NCBI RefSeq assembly: GCF_001613065.1
Contig: NZ_BDBQ01000044.1
Span: forward strand, 62,001 to 126,000
DNA from: Nocardia miyunensis NBRC 108239
Lineage (GTDB): Bacteria; Actinomycetota; Actinomycetes; Mycobacteriales; Mycobacteriaceae
Length of the DNA: 64,000 bases
Direction: 5' to 3'
The notes beneath the pieces were generated by a model. The model saw only the letters and a list, made by a program, of their open reading frames with translations. It was not told where the DNA came from and made no database searches. This document shows, in pieces, positions 8,733-20,183 of the stretch (position 1 is its first letter; each line of letters begins with the position of its first letter). Both the position numbers and the translations under genes were made by a program.

Positions 8733-9209
8733 ATGGTAACCGGAGCCCGAGAACGTCACGAGTCCTCGACCGATCATCCCGAACTGGACACCCTGCCGGA
8801 GTGGCCGCTGGACACGATCGCGGTTCTAGTGACGACCGATCCGGCTCCGCACGCCATTCCCGTCTCCTGGCCGGTGCGCGCCGGGGATCGCCGAATTCTG
8901 TTGAGCCTCAAGTCCGATCGCGGTTCCCTGGCACGGTTGCGGGCGCGTCCCGAGGTGGCGCTGCTGATCCTCGGCGGCGGCAATGTCGCGCTGTGCGCGC
9001 GGGGCCGGGCGCACGTGCTGGCCGATCCGATGCCGGGCGCGCAGGATTACACGGCCGTGGACATCGACGTCGACGTGATCGACGATCACCACCAGTCCGC
9101 ATTCGCCATAACCACCGGGATTCAGCGCAAGGTGCTGGACGATTCCGAGCTGCACTATCTGGAATCCCGGGTGGCGACCTTACGTTCGCTGGCCGAGGTT
9201 CGCCGATGA
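8733..9209 (+). CDS. pyridoxamine 5'-phosphate oxidase-fold (PPOX) protein
   Basis: The 158-residue product has the split-barrel flavin-binding fold pattern: an N-terminal strand reading TIAVLVTTDPAPHAIPVSW, then ILLSLKSDRGSLARLRARPEVALLI. Members bind FMN, F420 or heme, and the cofactor cannot be told from sequence alone. Its stop overlaps the start of the thiamine-binding protein gene (ATGA at 9206-9209), so the two are translationally coupled. No catalytic role is known for this subgroup. Start ATG 8733 follows GAGGTGAGCAGAG. Confidence 0.75.
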   Translation: MVTGARERHESSTDHPELDTLPEWPLDTIAVLVTTDPAPHAIPVSWPVRAGDRRILLSLKSDRGSLARLRARPEVALLILGGGNVALCARGRAHVLADPMPGAQDYTAVDIDVDVIDDHHQSAFAITTGIQRKVLDDSELHYLESRVATLRSLAEVRR

Positions 9210-9502
9210 TCGCCGCCTTCTCCATCACACCCATCGGGTCCGGCGAGGAGGTCGGGCGCGCGGTCGCCGAGGCGGTGCGCGTCGTGCGCGCCAGCGGCCT
9301 GCCCAACGAGACCACCGCCATGTACACCACCGTCGAGGGCGAGTGGGACGAGGTCATGGCCGTGATCAAACAGGCCACCGACGCCGTCATGGCCGTGTCC
9401 TCCCGCTGCAGCCTGGTCATCAAGGCCGATGTGCGGCCCGGGGTGAGCGATGCGATCACCTCGAAGGTGGCCAGCGTCGAGCGTTATCTCGCCGAAGGGT
9501 AG
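9206..9502 (+). CDS. MTH1187/YkoF-type thiamine-binding protein
   Basis: The 98-residue product fits the MTH1187 / YqgV family (DUF77), with the N-terminal FSITPIGSGEEVGRAVAEAV and a C-terminal VIKADVRPG. Family members are small ferredoxin-like-fold proteins that bind thiamine or its pyrimidine moiety as oligomers. The ATG at 9206 overlaps the PPOX stop. The next gene begins two bases after its stop, so the three genes form a tight operon. No TPP riboswitch is visible upstream of the operon. Confidence 0.8.
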   Translation: MIAAFSITPIGSGEEVGRAVAEAVRVVRASGLPNETTAMYTTVEGEWDEVMAVIKQATDAVMAVSSRCSLVIKADVRPGVSDAITSKVASVERYLAEG

Positions 9503-9504
9503 TC

Positions 9505-10023
9505 GTGCCCGCGGTTCAGATCGCCGTATGCGGTCCGCGGGAATGCACCGAGGCCGAGGCGGAGAACGCGCGGATCGCCGGTGCGCTGCTGGCCGAGGCC
9601 GGGGTGACGGTGTTGTGCGGCGGCGGTGACGGCGTGATGGCGGCGGTGGCCGCGGGGGCGAGCGCGGCCGGGGGCCTGGTCATCGGTATCCGGCCCGACG
9701 ACGATCCGGCCACGGCCTGCGCCGGACTTTCGGCGGTGATTCGCACGAATATGGGCGAGGCACGCAACGCCATCCTCGTTTCCTCCGCCGACGCGGTGAT
9801 CGTCATCGGCGGTTCCTGGGGCACCCTTTCCGAATTCGCCCTGGCCCACCGTCGCGGCACGGTCCCCGTGATCACCCTCGGCGGATGGCAGGTCTCCGAC
9901 AGCACCGGTGCACCCGTGCCCGATCCCTCGATCATCGCGCACACCCCCGCCCAGGCGGTCCAGCACGCGCTGTCCCGGATCGCCGCGACCGAAAGCCAAG
10001 CGCACCAAGATAATTCCCGATGA
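9505..10023 (+). CDS. LOG / TIGR00725-family nucleotide-binding protein
   Basis: The 172-residue product has the Rossmann-like lysine-decarboxylase-fold features: GGGDGVMAAVAAGA near residues 40-53 and GGSWGTLSE, a variant of the PGGxGTxxE motif of LOG phosphoribohydrolases. The TIGR00725 branch has no settled function; cytokinin-riboside 5'-monophosphate or other nucleotide hydrolysis is the nearest known activity. GTG 9505 is chosen because the upstream gene ends at 9502; a longer frame from 9343 would run inside that gene. It is the last gene of the three-gene operon. Confidence 0.75.
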   Translation: MPAVQIAVCGPRECTEAEAENARIAGALLAEAGVTVLCGGGDGVMAAVAAGASAAGGLVIGIRPDDDPATACAGLSAVIRTNMGEARNAILVSSADAVIVIGGSWGTLSEFALAHRRGTVPVITLGGWQVSDSTGAPVPDPSIIAHTPAQAVQHALSRIAATESQAHQDNSR

Positions 10024-10139
10024 CCCAACCGGAACCACGCCCGTATCGGTCCTCTCCGGAACCGATGAGGCACGATACGAACGGCCTGAATCCACACTCG
10101 GCACACTTTCGGAACTCCGGAAGGATTCGGCCGGTAGAT

Positions 10140-10300
10140 CGTAGCCAGCCCTTCGTCTGAGACGAATCCGTCTTCTACAGTGAGGATTCGATCTTCGGAA
10201 GCCACCGAGGTGAGCGGGAATCACCAATTCTCTTCTTCAGCATCGCATTCGACAGCGAATGATCGCGACGTCGTAATCAGAGCAGACATATCTGCTTGCC
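10140..10300 (-). pseudogene. remnant of a second metallo-hydrolase C-terminus
   Basis: The stretch around 10201-10232 is nearly identical to 10391-10422 inside the downstream metallo-hydrolase gene, sharing GCCACCGAGGTG, CGGGAATCACCAATT and the sequence after it. On the minus strand both read VIPAHLGG. In this copy the frame then shifts by one base, so the counterpart of the intact gene's tail (ILTVEDGFVSDEG against its VEVRRAGGGFVLGEW) is in another frame. This looks like the decayed 3' end of a tandem duplicate. Its outer limits are approximate. Confidence 0.5.
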
Positions 10301-10312
10301 GCACTGGTGAAT

Positions 10313-11224
10313 TCAGCGTGGCTGGCTCATGGCCGCCCATTCGCCCAGCACGAAACCGCCTCCCGCGCGGCGGACTTCGACCGCTCCGGAGCCACCGAGG
10401 TGGGCGGGAATCACCAATTCCCTTTCGTCTGCGGCGCGTTCGACGACTCGGCGGCGGGTGATCGCGGCCTCGCGGGGATCCAGGCACAGGCAGCTGCTGC
10501 ACGACGGGTTCAATAGCTGCAGGGGGCTGTGCACCATATCGCCGACGAAGACGGCGCGGTCGGCGCCCGATGCCAGGCGGACCACCGAGGAGCCGGGAGT
10601 GTGGCCGGGGGCGGGTTCGAGGGTGAGGTTCTCGTCGATGCGGTAGGAGTCCTCCCACAGGACGCTCTGCCCCGCGCGATGGACGGGGGCGATGCTGTCC
10701 TCGTACAGGAGTCGATCGTCGGGGCGGTGGCCGCTGGCGTAGTTGTTGCCGGGGCCGAAGTATGCCTCGTCGGCGGCCGGAATCAGGTACCGCGCGTTGG
10801 GGAAGGCCGGCGCCCACTCGCCGTGGACATCGTGCGTATTCCAGCCGACGTGATCGCCGTGCAGGTGGGTGTTGACCACGATGTCGACCTCTTCCGGACG
10901 CACACCGGCGCGTTCCAGGCGATCGGGGAAGTCGGTGTGCCGCCGGTTGAACAGTTCCCGCGAGGGTCGCTCTCGATCGTTGCCGACGCCGGTATCGATC
11001 AGGATCGTGCGGCCGCCGCTGCGCAACACCCAGGTCTGGACCGCGGCCACGGTCAGTTCGGTGCCGGGATCCCAGTGGTCCGGTGCGAGCCACTCGGCGT
11101 TGTCCCGCCAGGTGCGCTCGGTCGTATCGGGCAGCAGGTCCGGACCGGGCATCAACGGCCCTCGCCATTCGATGACCCGGAAGATCTCGACATCGCCCAG
11201 CACGATGCTCTGTGAACTCTCCAT
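10313..11224 (-). CDS. MBL-fold metallo-hydrolase
   Basis: The 303-residue product has the metallo-beta-lactamase fold: THLHGDHVGW (HxHxDH) near residue 113, PGHTPGSS with the next metal His, VFVGDMVHSP, and the final VIPAHLGG with the last His. Such proteins hydrolyse lactones, thioesters or similar esters, and quorum-quenching lactonases are among them. The substrate is not evident. It is transcribed divergently from the AraC-type regulator, which may control it. Start 11224 gives MESSQSIV; a second ATG six codons upstream (11242) is possible. A decayed copy of its 3' end lies downstream. Confidence 0.8.
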   Translation of the reverse strand: MESSQSIVLGDVEIFRVIEWRGPLMPGPDLLPDTTERTWRDNAEWLAPDHWDPGTELTVAAVQTWVLRSGGRTILIDTGVGNDRERPSRELFNRRHTDFPDRLERAGVRPEEVDIVVNTHLHGDHVGWNTHDVHGEWAPAFPNARYLIPAADEAYFGPGNNYASGHRPDDRLLYEDSIAPVHRAGQSVLWEDSYRIDENLTLEPAPGHTPGSSVVRLASGADRAVFVGDMVHSPLQLLNPSCSSCLCLDPREAAITRRRVVERAADERELVIPAHLGGSGAVEVRRAGGGFVLGEWAAMSQPR

Positions 11225-11289
11225 ACGTTTCAGGCTATTCAATCCGAGACGAGTCGATCAATGCTTGTTCAGCTCCTCTGGATACGTAT

Positions 11290-11320
11290 TCATCTCATAG
11301 ATGAGCGTTATCGCTATGAT
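11290..11320 (+). promoter_or_regulatory. palindrome and -10 element of the AraC gene, probably leaderless
   Basis: TCATCTCATAGATGA (11290-11304) is a palindrome with 6-bp arms around CAT. TATGAT (11315-11320) is a good -10 hexamer placed 6 bases before the ATG at 11327, so the transcript probably starts at the ATG itself, a common arrangement in actinobacteria. The palindrome covers the -35 area, so an autoregulator could block the promoter. This is read from sequence only. Confidence 0.5.
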
Positions 11321-11326
11321 GGACAC

Positions 11327-12277
11327 ATGGACGTGCTCAGTGACGCGATCACCGCCATGCGCCTGGGGCAGCCGTCGTCGAGCCGGTTGCGCACCCGGGA
11401 CCGCGGCTGGTCCACCCGCCTCGCCCCTTACGACGGCGCGGGTTTCCACATCGTCCTGCGAGGCAGTTGCTGGGTGCTGCCCGCCGAGGGCGATCCGGTC
11501 CTGCTCGGTCCGGGTGATGCGGTGCTGCTGCCGCACGGCACCGAACATGTCCTGGCCGACCATCCGGCCGACGAACGCGCCGCGGCCGGAGCCGTCCCGT
11601 TCGAACGGTGGAGCGCGCTGCGACTGCCCGAAATATCCTCGGAGACCGCAGAATTCGAGATTCTGTGCGGTAAGTACCGGCTCGACCGCCGCGGGCAGCA
11701 CCCCCTCATCGCCGAACTGCCGCAGCTGATCCATCTGCCGACCCGCGTCGGTGATCGCATCGAACTGCGCTCCGCGATCGATCTGCTCGGACTCGAACTG
11801 GACCGGCGCGGCCCCGGCTCGTGCATCGCGGTCCCGGGCCTGCTCGACCTGCTGCTGATCTACATGATTCGCGCCTGGATGGCCGAATCCCGCACCGGCC
11901 TGTGGCCCGCCGCCCTGACCGATCCGATCACCGCCGCCGCCCTGCGCGCCCTGCACACCGACCCCGCGACCCCATGGACCATGGACCGCCTCGCCGCCGA
12001 GACCGGCGTCTCGCGCGCCACCCTCGCCCGCCGATTCACCGCCCTGGTCGGCCAGCCCCCGATGGGATACCTCACCTGGTGGCGGATGACCCGCGCCGCC
12101 GTCCTACTCCGCGACACCGCAGACCCGTTGGCCGCCATCGCATCTCAGGTCGGCTACGCCACCCCCTACGCCTTCTCCCACGCCTTCACCAGACAATTCG
12201 GCCTCTCCCCCGGCCGCTACCGCACCACCCACACCCGAACCCACACCCCCACAACACCATTCGCCGCAGCCGAATAA
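11327..12277 (+). CDS. AraC family transcriptional regulator with cupin-like sensor
   Basis: The 316-residue product has an N-terminal AraC-type cupin sensor (FHIVLRGSCWVL and LLGPGDAVLLPHGTEHVL, residues ~45-85) and a C-terminal pair of helix-turn-helix motifs (MDRLAAETGVSRATLARRF and IASQVGYATPYAFSHAFTRQFG, about 220-300). This is the usual regulator of metabolic genes next to it. ATG 11327 is preferred over 11261 because a -10 element lies 6 bases before it. The divergent metallo-hydrolase is the likely target. The ligand is unknown. Confidence 0.85.
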   Translation: MDVLSDAITAMRLGQPSSSRLRTRDRGWSTRLAPYDGAGFHIVLRGSCWVLPAEGDPVLLGPGDAVLLPHGTEHVLADHPADERAAAGAVPFERWSALRLPEISSETAEFEILCGKYRLDRRGQHPLIAELPQLIHLPTRVGDRIELRSAIDLLGLELDRRGPGSCIAVPGLLDLLLIYMIRAWMAESRTGLWPAALTDPITAAALRALHTDPATPWTMDRLAAETGVSRATLARRFTALVGQPPMGYLTWWRMTRAAVLLRDTADPLAAIASQVGYATPYAFSHAFTRQFGLSPGRYRTTHTRTHTPTTPFAAAE

Positions 12278-12281
12278 CCGC

Positions 12282-12703
12282 CTACGCCCGCTCCAACGCA
12301 TCGAACGGAATGGTCGCCTCCACCGGCTCATCGAGCAACAACACCCGCCGATGCACGGTATGCACCAGATACCGCCGCCCGGACCAGTCGAGCCGATACT
12401 CCTCGATCTCCTCGATCCGCTCTTCCTTCTGCTCGAGCCGAACGATCAGATACCTCGGAATCCCCGCTGTCGCATACTGAACGCGCTTGTCGTTGATATC
12501 GACATCGATGGTCGATCCGGACGCCGCGCCGCTTCGAGCATTCCAGCCAGCCGCCGAACGACACGACTGTGCAGCGGGCTCTGGGCCATCAGCCGAACCA
12601 CCAGCCCCTGCACGATCTCGATACCGCCGAGACCATCCGCCTTTCCGTCGGCGAATTCCTCCGCGGTCAGACGAAGTTCGCGATGCTTGTCGGGGCCGCT
12701 CAT
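12282..12703 (-). pseudogene. decayed Uma2-family nuclease gene
   Basis: On the minus strand an N-terminal part (from 12703; IEIVQGLVVRLMAQSPLHSRVVRRLAGMLEAA split across about 30 residues) looks like the start of a Uma2 (DUF820) restriction-like endonuclease. A different frame then supplies the typical C-terminal part: VQYATAGIPRYLIVRLEQ, then YRLDWSGRRYLVHT, ending at the TAG at 12282-12284. The middle, which should hold the PD-(D/E)xK catalytic residues, is missing, and the two halves are one frame apart. Deletion plus frameshift is the simplest reading. It lies next to another broken gene. Confidence 0.55.
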
Positions 12704-12710
12704 GCCAGGA

Positions 12711-12988
12711 TCAACGCAGATCCGACCGCATCAGGCCATCGGCTAGGTCCTTTGAACCTCGACCATCAGCGAGGACGAGTGCGGCATACTCGAGGGCGGC
12801 TAGCAGGTCGTCTCGCTCGAGGTCCGGGTAGTCTTCCAAGACCTCATCGATGCTCATCCCCGCAGCTGGTAGCTCGAGCAGCATTTCGACTGGATATCGC
12901 AGTCCGCGCACGACCGGCTTGCCGTGGCAGACTTCGGGTCGGAGTCGATGTGGTGCAGTCGGGAGATGTCGCCGACTATCGCGCGCAC
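12711..12988 (-). pseudogene. DUF433 (antitoxin-like) gene broken by a single-base frameshift
   Basis: From a GTG at 12988 the frame reads ISRLHHIDSDP, the standard beginning of DUF433 proteins. One base then appears to be missing near 12935-12938 (CCCGAAG where CCGGAAG would keep frame). The next frame continues perfectly as EVCHGKPVVRGLRYPVEML and DEVLEDYPDLERDDLLAALEYAAL to the stop at 12711. DUF433 proteins are usually antitoxins paired with a PIN-like DUF5615 toxin; no such toxin is present. The start overlaps the mazG 3' end by 13 bp. A sequencing error is the main alternative. Confidence 0.6.
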
Positions 12989-13715
12989 GAGTCGTTACCC
13001 GTCGGCCAGAAGGTGCGCCAGTCGTCTGGGGAGAGTGCGGTGCGCTTGCCGCGGGATTGTTCGGCGGTGTCTTCGGCGGTGCGGATGGCGGTGGCGAAGG
13101 TGAGGGTTGCTTTGCGGAGGCGTTCCTCGGCGCTCTCGGGGCCGCCGAGGTGGATGACGCGCAGCAGGTCGGGGACGAGGTCTTCGGGCAGGCCCGCTTT
13201 GGCGCCGCGGGAGCGGACCTTTTCGGCCAGGGCCAGGGCGGGTTGGGCCATGGCTATGCCGTCGAGGCAGGAGCGCCGGGACTTCTCCGCGGATTTCCTT
13301 TCCTCCCAAGCCTTTTCCTGGGCGGCGATCTTCTCCTCGACCGTCGCCGACGGATCGATCGGTGCGTCGCGCAGGTGCGGACTGCGGTGCACGAGCTTGG
13401 CGACCAGGGCAGCGGCTACGTCGTCGACGGTGAATTCGCCTGCGGCCTGGGCGATTCGGGAATGGAACAGCACCTGAAGGAGCAGATCGCCGAGTTCCTC
13501 CTTGACGGTGCCGGTGTCGCCCTGCTGGATGGCGTCGAGCAGCTCGTAGGTCTCCTCGAGCAGGTACGGGCGCAGGGAGTCGTGCGTCTGGGTGACCTCC
13601 CAGCCGCCGAAACTCCAGAGCCGGTCCATCACCTCGACGGCCTCGGTCAGGCCGTGCGCGATCCGTTCGGAATCGGCCGTGTGCGCCGGGTCGGCCGCAT
13701 CGGCCTCGGGAGCAC

Positions 13716-13719
<4 letters not shown>
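12976..13719 (-). CDS. mazG: nucleoside triphosphate pyrophosphohydrolase MazG
   Basis: The 247-residue product is a MazG protein. The metal-binding EExxE-type helix is at LLEETYELLDAI followed by EELGDLLLQVLFHSRIA; the second part contains EEKIAAQEKAWEERK. MazG hydrolyses NTPs and dNTPs to monophosphates and pyrophosphate and limits oxidised or mutagenic nucleotides. The ATG overlaps the mfd stop (ATGA at 13716-13719), matching the mfd-Rv1021 order in M. tuberculosis, and so the two are co-transcribed. Its 3' end overlaps the broken DUF433 gene. Confidence 0.9.
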
Positions 13720-17381
<3,662 letters not shown>

Positions 17382-17471
17382 GAACAGACTCCTGGCGCAA
17401 ATGGGCATCAGACGGCGGCCAACCGAGTCTAATCACCACCCCCGACAGCTCCCCGCCCAGTCCCCGCGCAC

Positions 17472-17735
17472 TCACTCGTTGTAGCAGTACCGCGCCTTCA
17501 TGATCTTGACTTCCTTCTCGTCAGAGCGATACACGAGCCGATGTTCATCGTCGATGCGCCGCGACCAATACGCCGACAACTCGCCCTTCAACGGCTCCGG
17601 CTTGCCGATCCCGCTGAACGGCTCACGCTGGATCTCACCGATCAGTCGTGTAATGCGCTTGGCCATCTTGCGATCCGCGCCGAGCCAGAACAGGAAGTCC
17701 TCCCACGCAACAGGGTCGAAGCGAATACTCCTCAC
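17472..17735 (-). CDS. yoeB: YoeB/Txe-family toxin
   Basis: The 87-residue product fits YoeB, a ribosome-dependent mRNA endonuclease of the RelE fold: WEDFLFWLGADRKMAKRI at the start, GIGKPEPLKGELSAYWSRRI in the centre and the active-site end HRLVYRS with a C-terminal KARYCYNE. The GTG at 17735 overlaps the antitoxin stop (GTGA), as is normal for the pair. It is 90 bp from the mfd start and probably transcribed towards mfd. Confidence 0.9.
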   Translation of the reverse strand: MRSIRFDPVAWEDFLFWLGADRKMAKRITRLIGEIQREPFSGIGKPEPLKGELSAYWSRRIDDEHRLVYRSDEKEVKIMKARYCYNE

Positions 17736-18004
17736 ACATCACCTGCCAGCGATTCCAGTTCGTCCATTGTCTTGACCACATCGGCGGTGTCCGCACGGTC
17801 ACGAGCGACGGCCTCCATCAGCCGCCGGGCGTTGGCCGGAGAACGAAGCAGGTAGATGGTCTCCTGCCATGAGTCGTAGTCCTCGGCGGACATGAGTATC
17901 GCGTCCCCACCCTTCGAACTGATGCGGACGGGCAGGTGATCGTCGTTGACCTGCTGAATCAGCGGGAACAAGCGCGAACGAGCATCGCTGGCACTGATAG
18001 TCAT
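17732..18004 (-). CDS. yefM: YefM/Phd-family antitoxin
   Basis: The 90-residue product begins MTISASDARSRLFPLIQQVN, the Phd/YefM DNA-binding half, with ISSKGGDAILMSAEDYDS in the middle; the acidic C-terminal half would neutralise YoeB. As a family member it should bind its own promoter and repress the operon, more strongly with toxin bound. Repeated palindromic sequence at 18038-18078 directly upstream is the likely operator. It is coupled to yoeB by a 4-bp overlap. Confidence 0.9.
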   Translation of the reverse strand: MTISASDARSRLFPLIQQVNDDHLPVRISSKGGDAILMSAEDYDSWQETIYLLRSPANARRLMEAVARDRADTADVVKTMDELESLAGDV

Positions 18005-18037
18005 CGAAACACCCCTGAGCTAGGCATTTGAAATACC

Positions 18038-18078
18038 GTACCACTCAGGTACAGCATTGTTGTACCACTCAGAGGTAG
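18038..18078 (-). promoter_or_regulatory. repeated operator of the yefM-yoeB operon
   Basis: GTACCACTCAGGTAC (18038-18052) has perfect 5-bp arms GTACC/GGTAC, and GTACCACTCAG recurs at 18062-18072 followed by AGGTAG. The two copies are 24 bp apart, start to start, and sit 34-74 bp upstream of the yefM ATG. Known YefM operators carry similar short-long TGTACA-type repeats, so autoregulation is expected. The binding itself is inferred. Confidence 0.5.
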
Positions 18079-18090
18079 GCCGTCAATCGC

Positions 18091-18738
18091 CTACGGCACG
18101 TAGCGGCGGAGGCGGCGGGCGGCGAACTCACGGAAGTACGCGAGCTTCTCCTCCGGGACGATCGACGGCAGCAGGAAGTACCAGAGACGTTCCATCCGGA
18201 CGGCCATCTGGTCGATCGACTCGGTGCCCACGGCGGTGATGTGCACCCCTGCGGTCATCTCCTGCAGCAGCATGCCGATGGTGTCGGGGTCCAGGTCGGG
18301 TTTCAGATCGCCCTGGGCGACAGCGCGTTCGGCGAGGAGGCGGTGGGTTTCGCCCCAGGTCTTGGCGATGTTGTCGCCACTCGCGCCGCGGTAGTCGCCG
18401 ATCTGGTGGGTCAGCTTGAGCATCGCGCCGACCATCGGGTCGTTCATGGTGAGATCCGCGACCACGTAGGTGATTCCGATGGATGCCTCGAGTGCGGGCA
18501 CCCGTGGGTCGAAGAAGCCCTGACACGCGCTGACCAGACGTTCGTTGCCCTGGTCGACCACGGCACGGGCCAGCTCCTCCTTGGAGCCGAAGTGGAAGTA
18601 CAACGCGCCCTTTGTGACATTGGACTGCGCGATGATCTCGCTCAGGCTCGCATTCGCGTAGCCCAGGCGCAGAAAGACATCGGCCGCGCCCGCAAGGACG
18701 GAATCGCGCGTGATCTCCGCGCGCGCTTGCCTAGCCAT
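18091..18738 (-). CDS. TetR regulator of the gamma-butyrolactone receptor (ScbR/ArpA) type
   Basis: The 215-residue product starts MARQARAEITRDSVLAGAAD, with the helix-turn-helix LSEIIAQSNVTKGALYFHFGSKEELA near residues 37-60. The ALYFHFGSKEELARAVVDQ block is characteristic of ArpA/ScbR-type butyrolactone receptors. These repress antibiotic and autoregulator genes until a diffusible butyrolactone binds. No butyrolactone synthase is in the window, so a receptor-like repressor without its own signal gene is possible. Two tandem 18-bp repeats lie 26 bp upstream of the ATG and probably serve autoregulation. Confidence 0.75.
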   Translation of the reverse strand: MARQARAEITRDSVLAGAADVFLRLGYANASLSEIIAQSNVTKGALYFHFGSKEELARAVVDQGNERLVSACQGFFDPRVPALEASIGITYVVADLTMNDPMVGAMLKLTHQIGDYRGASGDNIAKTWGETHRLLAERAVAQGDLKPDLDPDTIGMLLQEMTAGVHITAVGTESIDQMAVRMERLWYFLLPSIVPEEKLAYFREFAARRLRRYVP

Positions 18739-18763
18739 CAGATCCGCCTGTTCTCAATCCAGC

Positions 18764-18799
18764 CATCCCGAAGTAGACCGACATCCCGAAGTTGACCGA
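18764..18799 (-). repeat. two tandem 18-bp repeats upstream of the ScbR-like gene
   Basis: CATCCCGAAGTAGACCGA (18764-18781) and CATCCCGAAGTTGACCGA (18782-18799) lie head to tail and differ at one base; a further CATC follows. The position 26-61 bp before the ATG fits an operator for the repressor or a co-regulator. Butyrolactone receptors usually bind 22-bp palindromes, so a direct repeat is not the textbook form. Confidence 0.55.
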
Positions 18800-18957
18800 C
18801 ATCACAGCTCGAACAGCACTTGAAGGATGGGTGAACCGTACCATCCGACCGGCCCGCGCCAGTGGAATCGAGCATTCAGACCAGCCTCTGTCGCTAATTT
18901 TGGGTTAACTGTCCAGTTCCTCCCACAATTACGCACCATCCCGGCGCGCGGCGCGAA

Positions 18958-19632
18958 TTAGGGTGTTGCGCCGCCGGAGGATTCGGGGATCCCGCTGGGC
19001 CATTCCGATGCCAGCTGCGGATCGGCCTCGAGATGGGTCAACCCGTTCCAGCAGAGATTGACCAGATGCGCCGCGACCACCTCCTTGGAGGGCTCGCGCA
19101 CGTCCAGCCACCAGGTCGCGGCGGTGGCGACCATACCGACCAGCGCCTGCGCGTACAGCGTGGCCAGGCTGGTGTCGAAGCCGCGGCGGCCGAAATCCCC
19201 GGCGAGGATATGAGCGACCTGATTGACCGCCTCGTTCAGCAGGCTCGAGTAGGTGCCCTCGGCCGCGGCGGCGGGCTGATCGCGCATCAGAATGCGGAAT
19301 CCGTCGGTGCGTTCCTCGATATAGGTCAGCAATGCCAGTGCCACCTGCTCGAGGCGCACCCGGGAACGGTTCTGTGTCAGCGAGGAGGTGACCATGTGCA
19401 GCAGCGAGGACATCTCCCGGTCCACGACGACCGCGTACAGGCCCTCCTTACCCCCGAAATGTTCGTAGACAACGGGTTTGGAGACCTGGGCCCGCTGCGC
19501 GATCTCCTCGATCGACGTAGCGTCGTAACCGCGTTCGGCGAACAGCGACCGCCCGATTTCGATCAACTGTTGCCGCCGTTGAGTTCCGGTCATGCGTGCG
19601 CGCCCCACCCGGCTCGAATCACCCGAGGTCAT
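18958..19632 (-). CDS. TetR family regulator, Rv1019-like
   Basis: The 224-residue product has an N-terminal TetR DNA-binding domain: RRQQLIEIGRSLFAERGYDATSIEEIAQRAQVSKPVVYEHF split over residues ~18-58. It corresponds by position to Rv1019, which lies between glmU and mfd in M. tuberculosis and is an autoregulator reported to act on the mfd-mazG region. ATG 19632 is supported by GGGAGGTGG upstream. The ligand is unknown. It is separated from glmU by a tRNA gene on the other strand. Confidence 0.8.
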   Translation of the reverse strand: MTSGDSSRVGRARMTGTQRRQQLIEIGRSLFAERGYDATSIEEIAQRAQVSKPVVYEHFGGKEGLYAVVVDREMSSLLHMVTSSLTQNRSRVRLEQVALALLTYIEERTDGFRILMRDQPAAAAEGTYSSLLNEAVNQVAHILAGDFGRRGFDTSLATLYAQALVGMVATAATWWLDVREPSKEVVAAHLVNLCWNGLTHLEADPQLASEWPSGIPESSGGATP

Positions 19633-20017
19633 CCCCAACCACCTCCCTGCGCATCCGTCCAACTTGCTCTGACAACTCTTGCAGACCGTTCGAACCGCCT
19701 TTCGCGCGCACTGTCCCACAGCACATCCACACCCCTGGATTTCCAGTGCCAATTCCCCATTCCCACGCGTCCCGCAACGCTCCGGCCACCGCGGAACCGT
19801 GACTAACTCACCCGCGCCCCCGACCGCAGACCGACGACACGAGCCACTCGGTCCCGACGCCTGATCGCCGGCCGGAAACGCGGATGTCGGAGCACCCGAA
19901 ATCACGCTGAGATTTCGAGTGGGTGGGGGAGACTGGCCGAAGACACCTCCGGCATGCGAGGATCTACGCGCATGCCGTGGCGCAGCGGCGGGTTCACGTG
20001 ATCCGCCGGTGTGACAA

Positions 20018-20088
20018 TCCGCCGTAGTGTAATGGCAGCACCACTGATTTTGGTTCAGTTAGTCCAGGTTCGAGTCCTGGCGGCGGAG
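20018..20088 (+). tRNA. tRNA-Gln (UUG)
   Basis: TCCGCCG (20018-20024) pairs with CGGCGGA (20081-20087), with G as discriminator and no encoded CCA. The anticodon arm is ACTGA-TTTTGGT-TCAGT, giving anticodon UUG, and the T arm is CCAGG-TTCGAGT-CCTGG. The gene precedes glmU by 95 bp. Confidence 0.95.
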
Positions 20089-20183
20089 CTCGGGAGCACG
20101 GTGACTATGGTGGTCGCGTCCAACCACCTAGACGACATCCGATACTGACGACGACACCCGACGACGCCAGCCGAGGGAGATCC

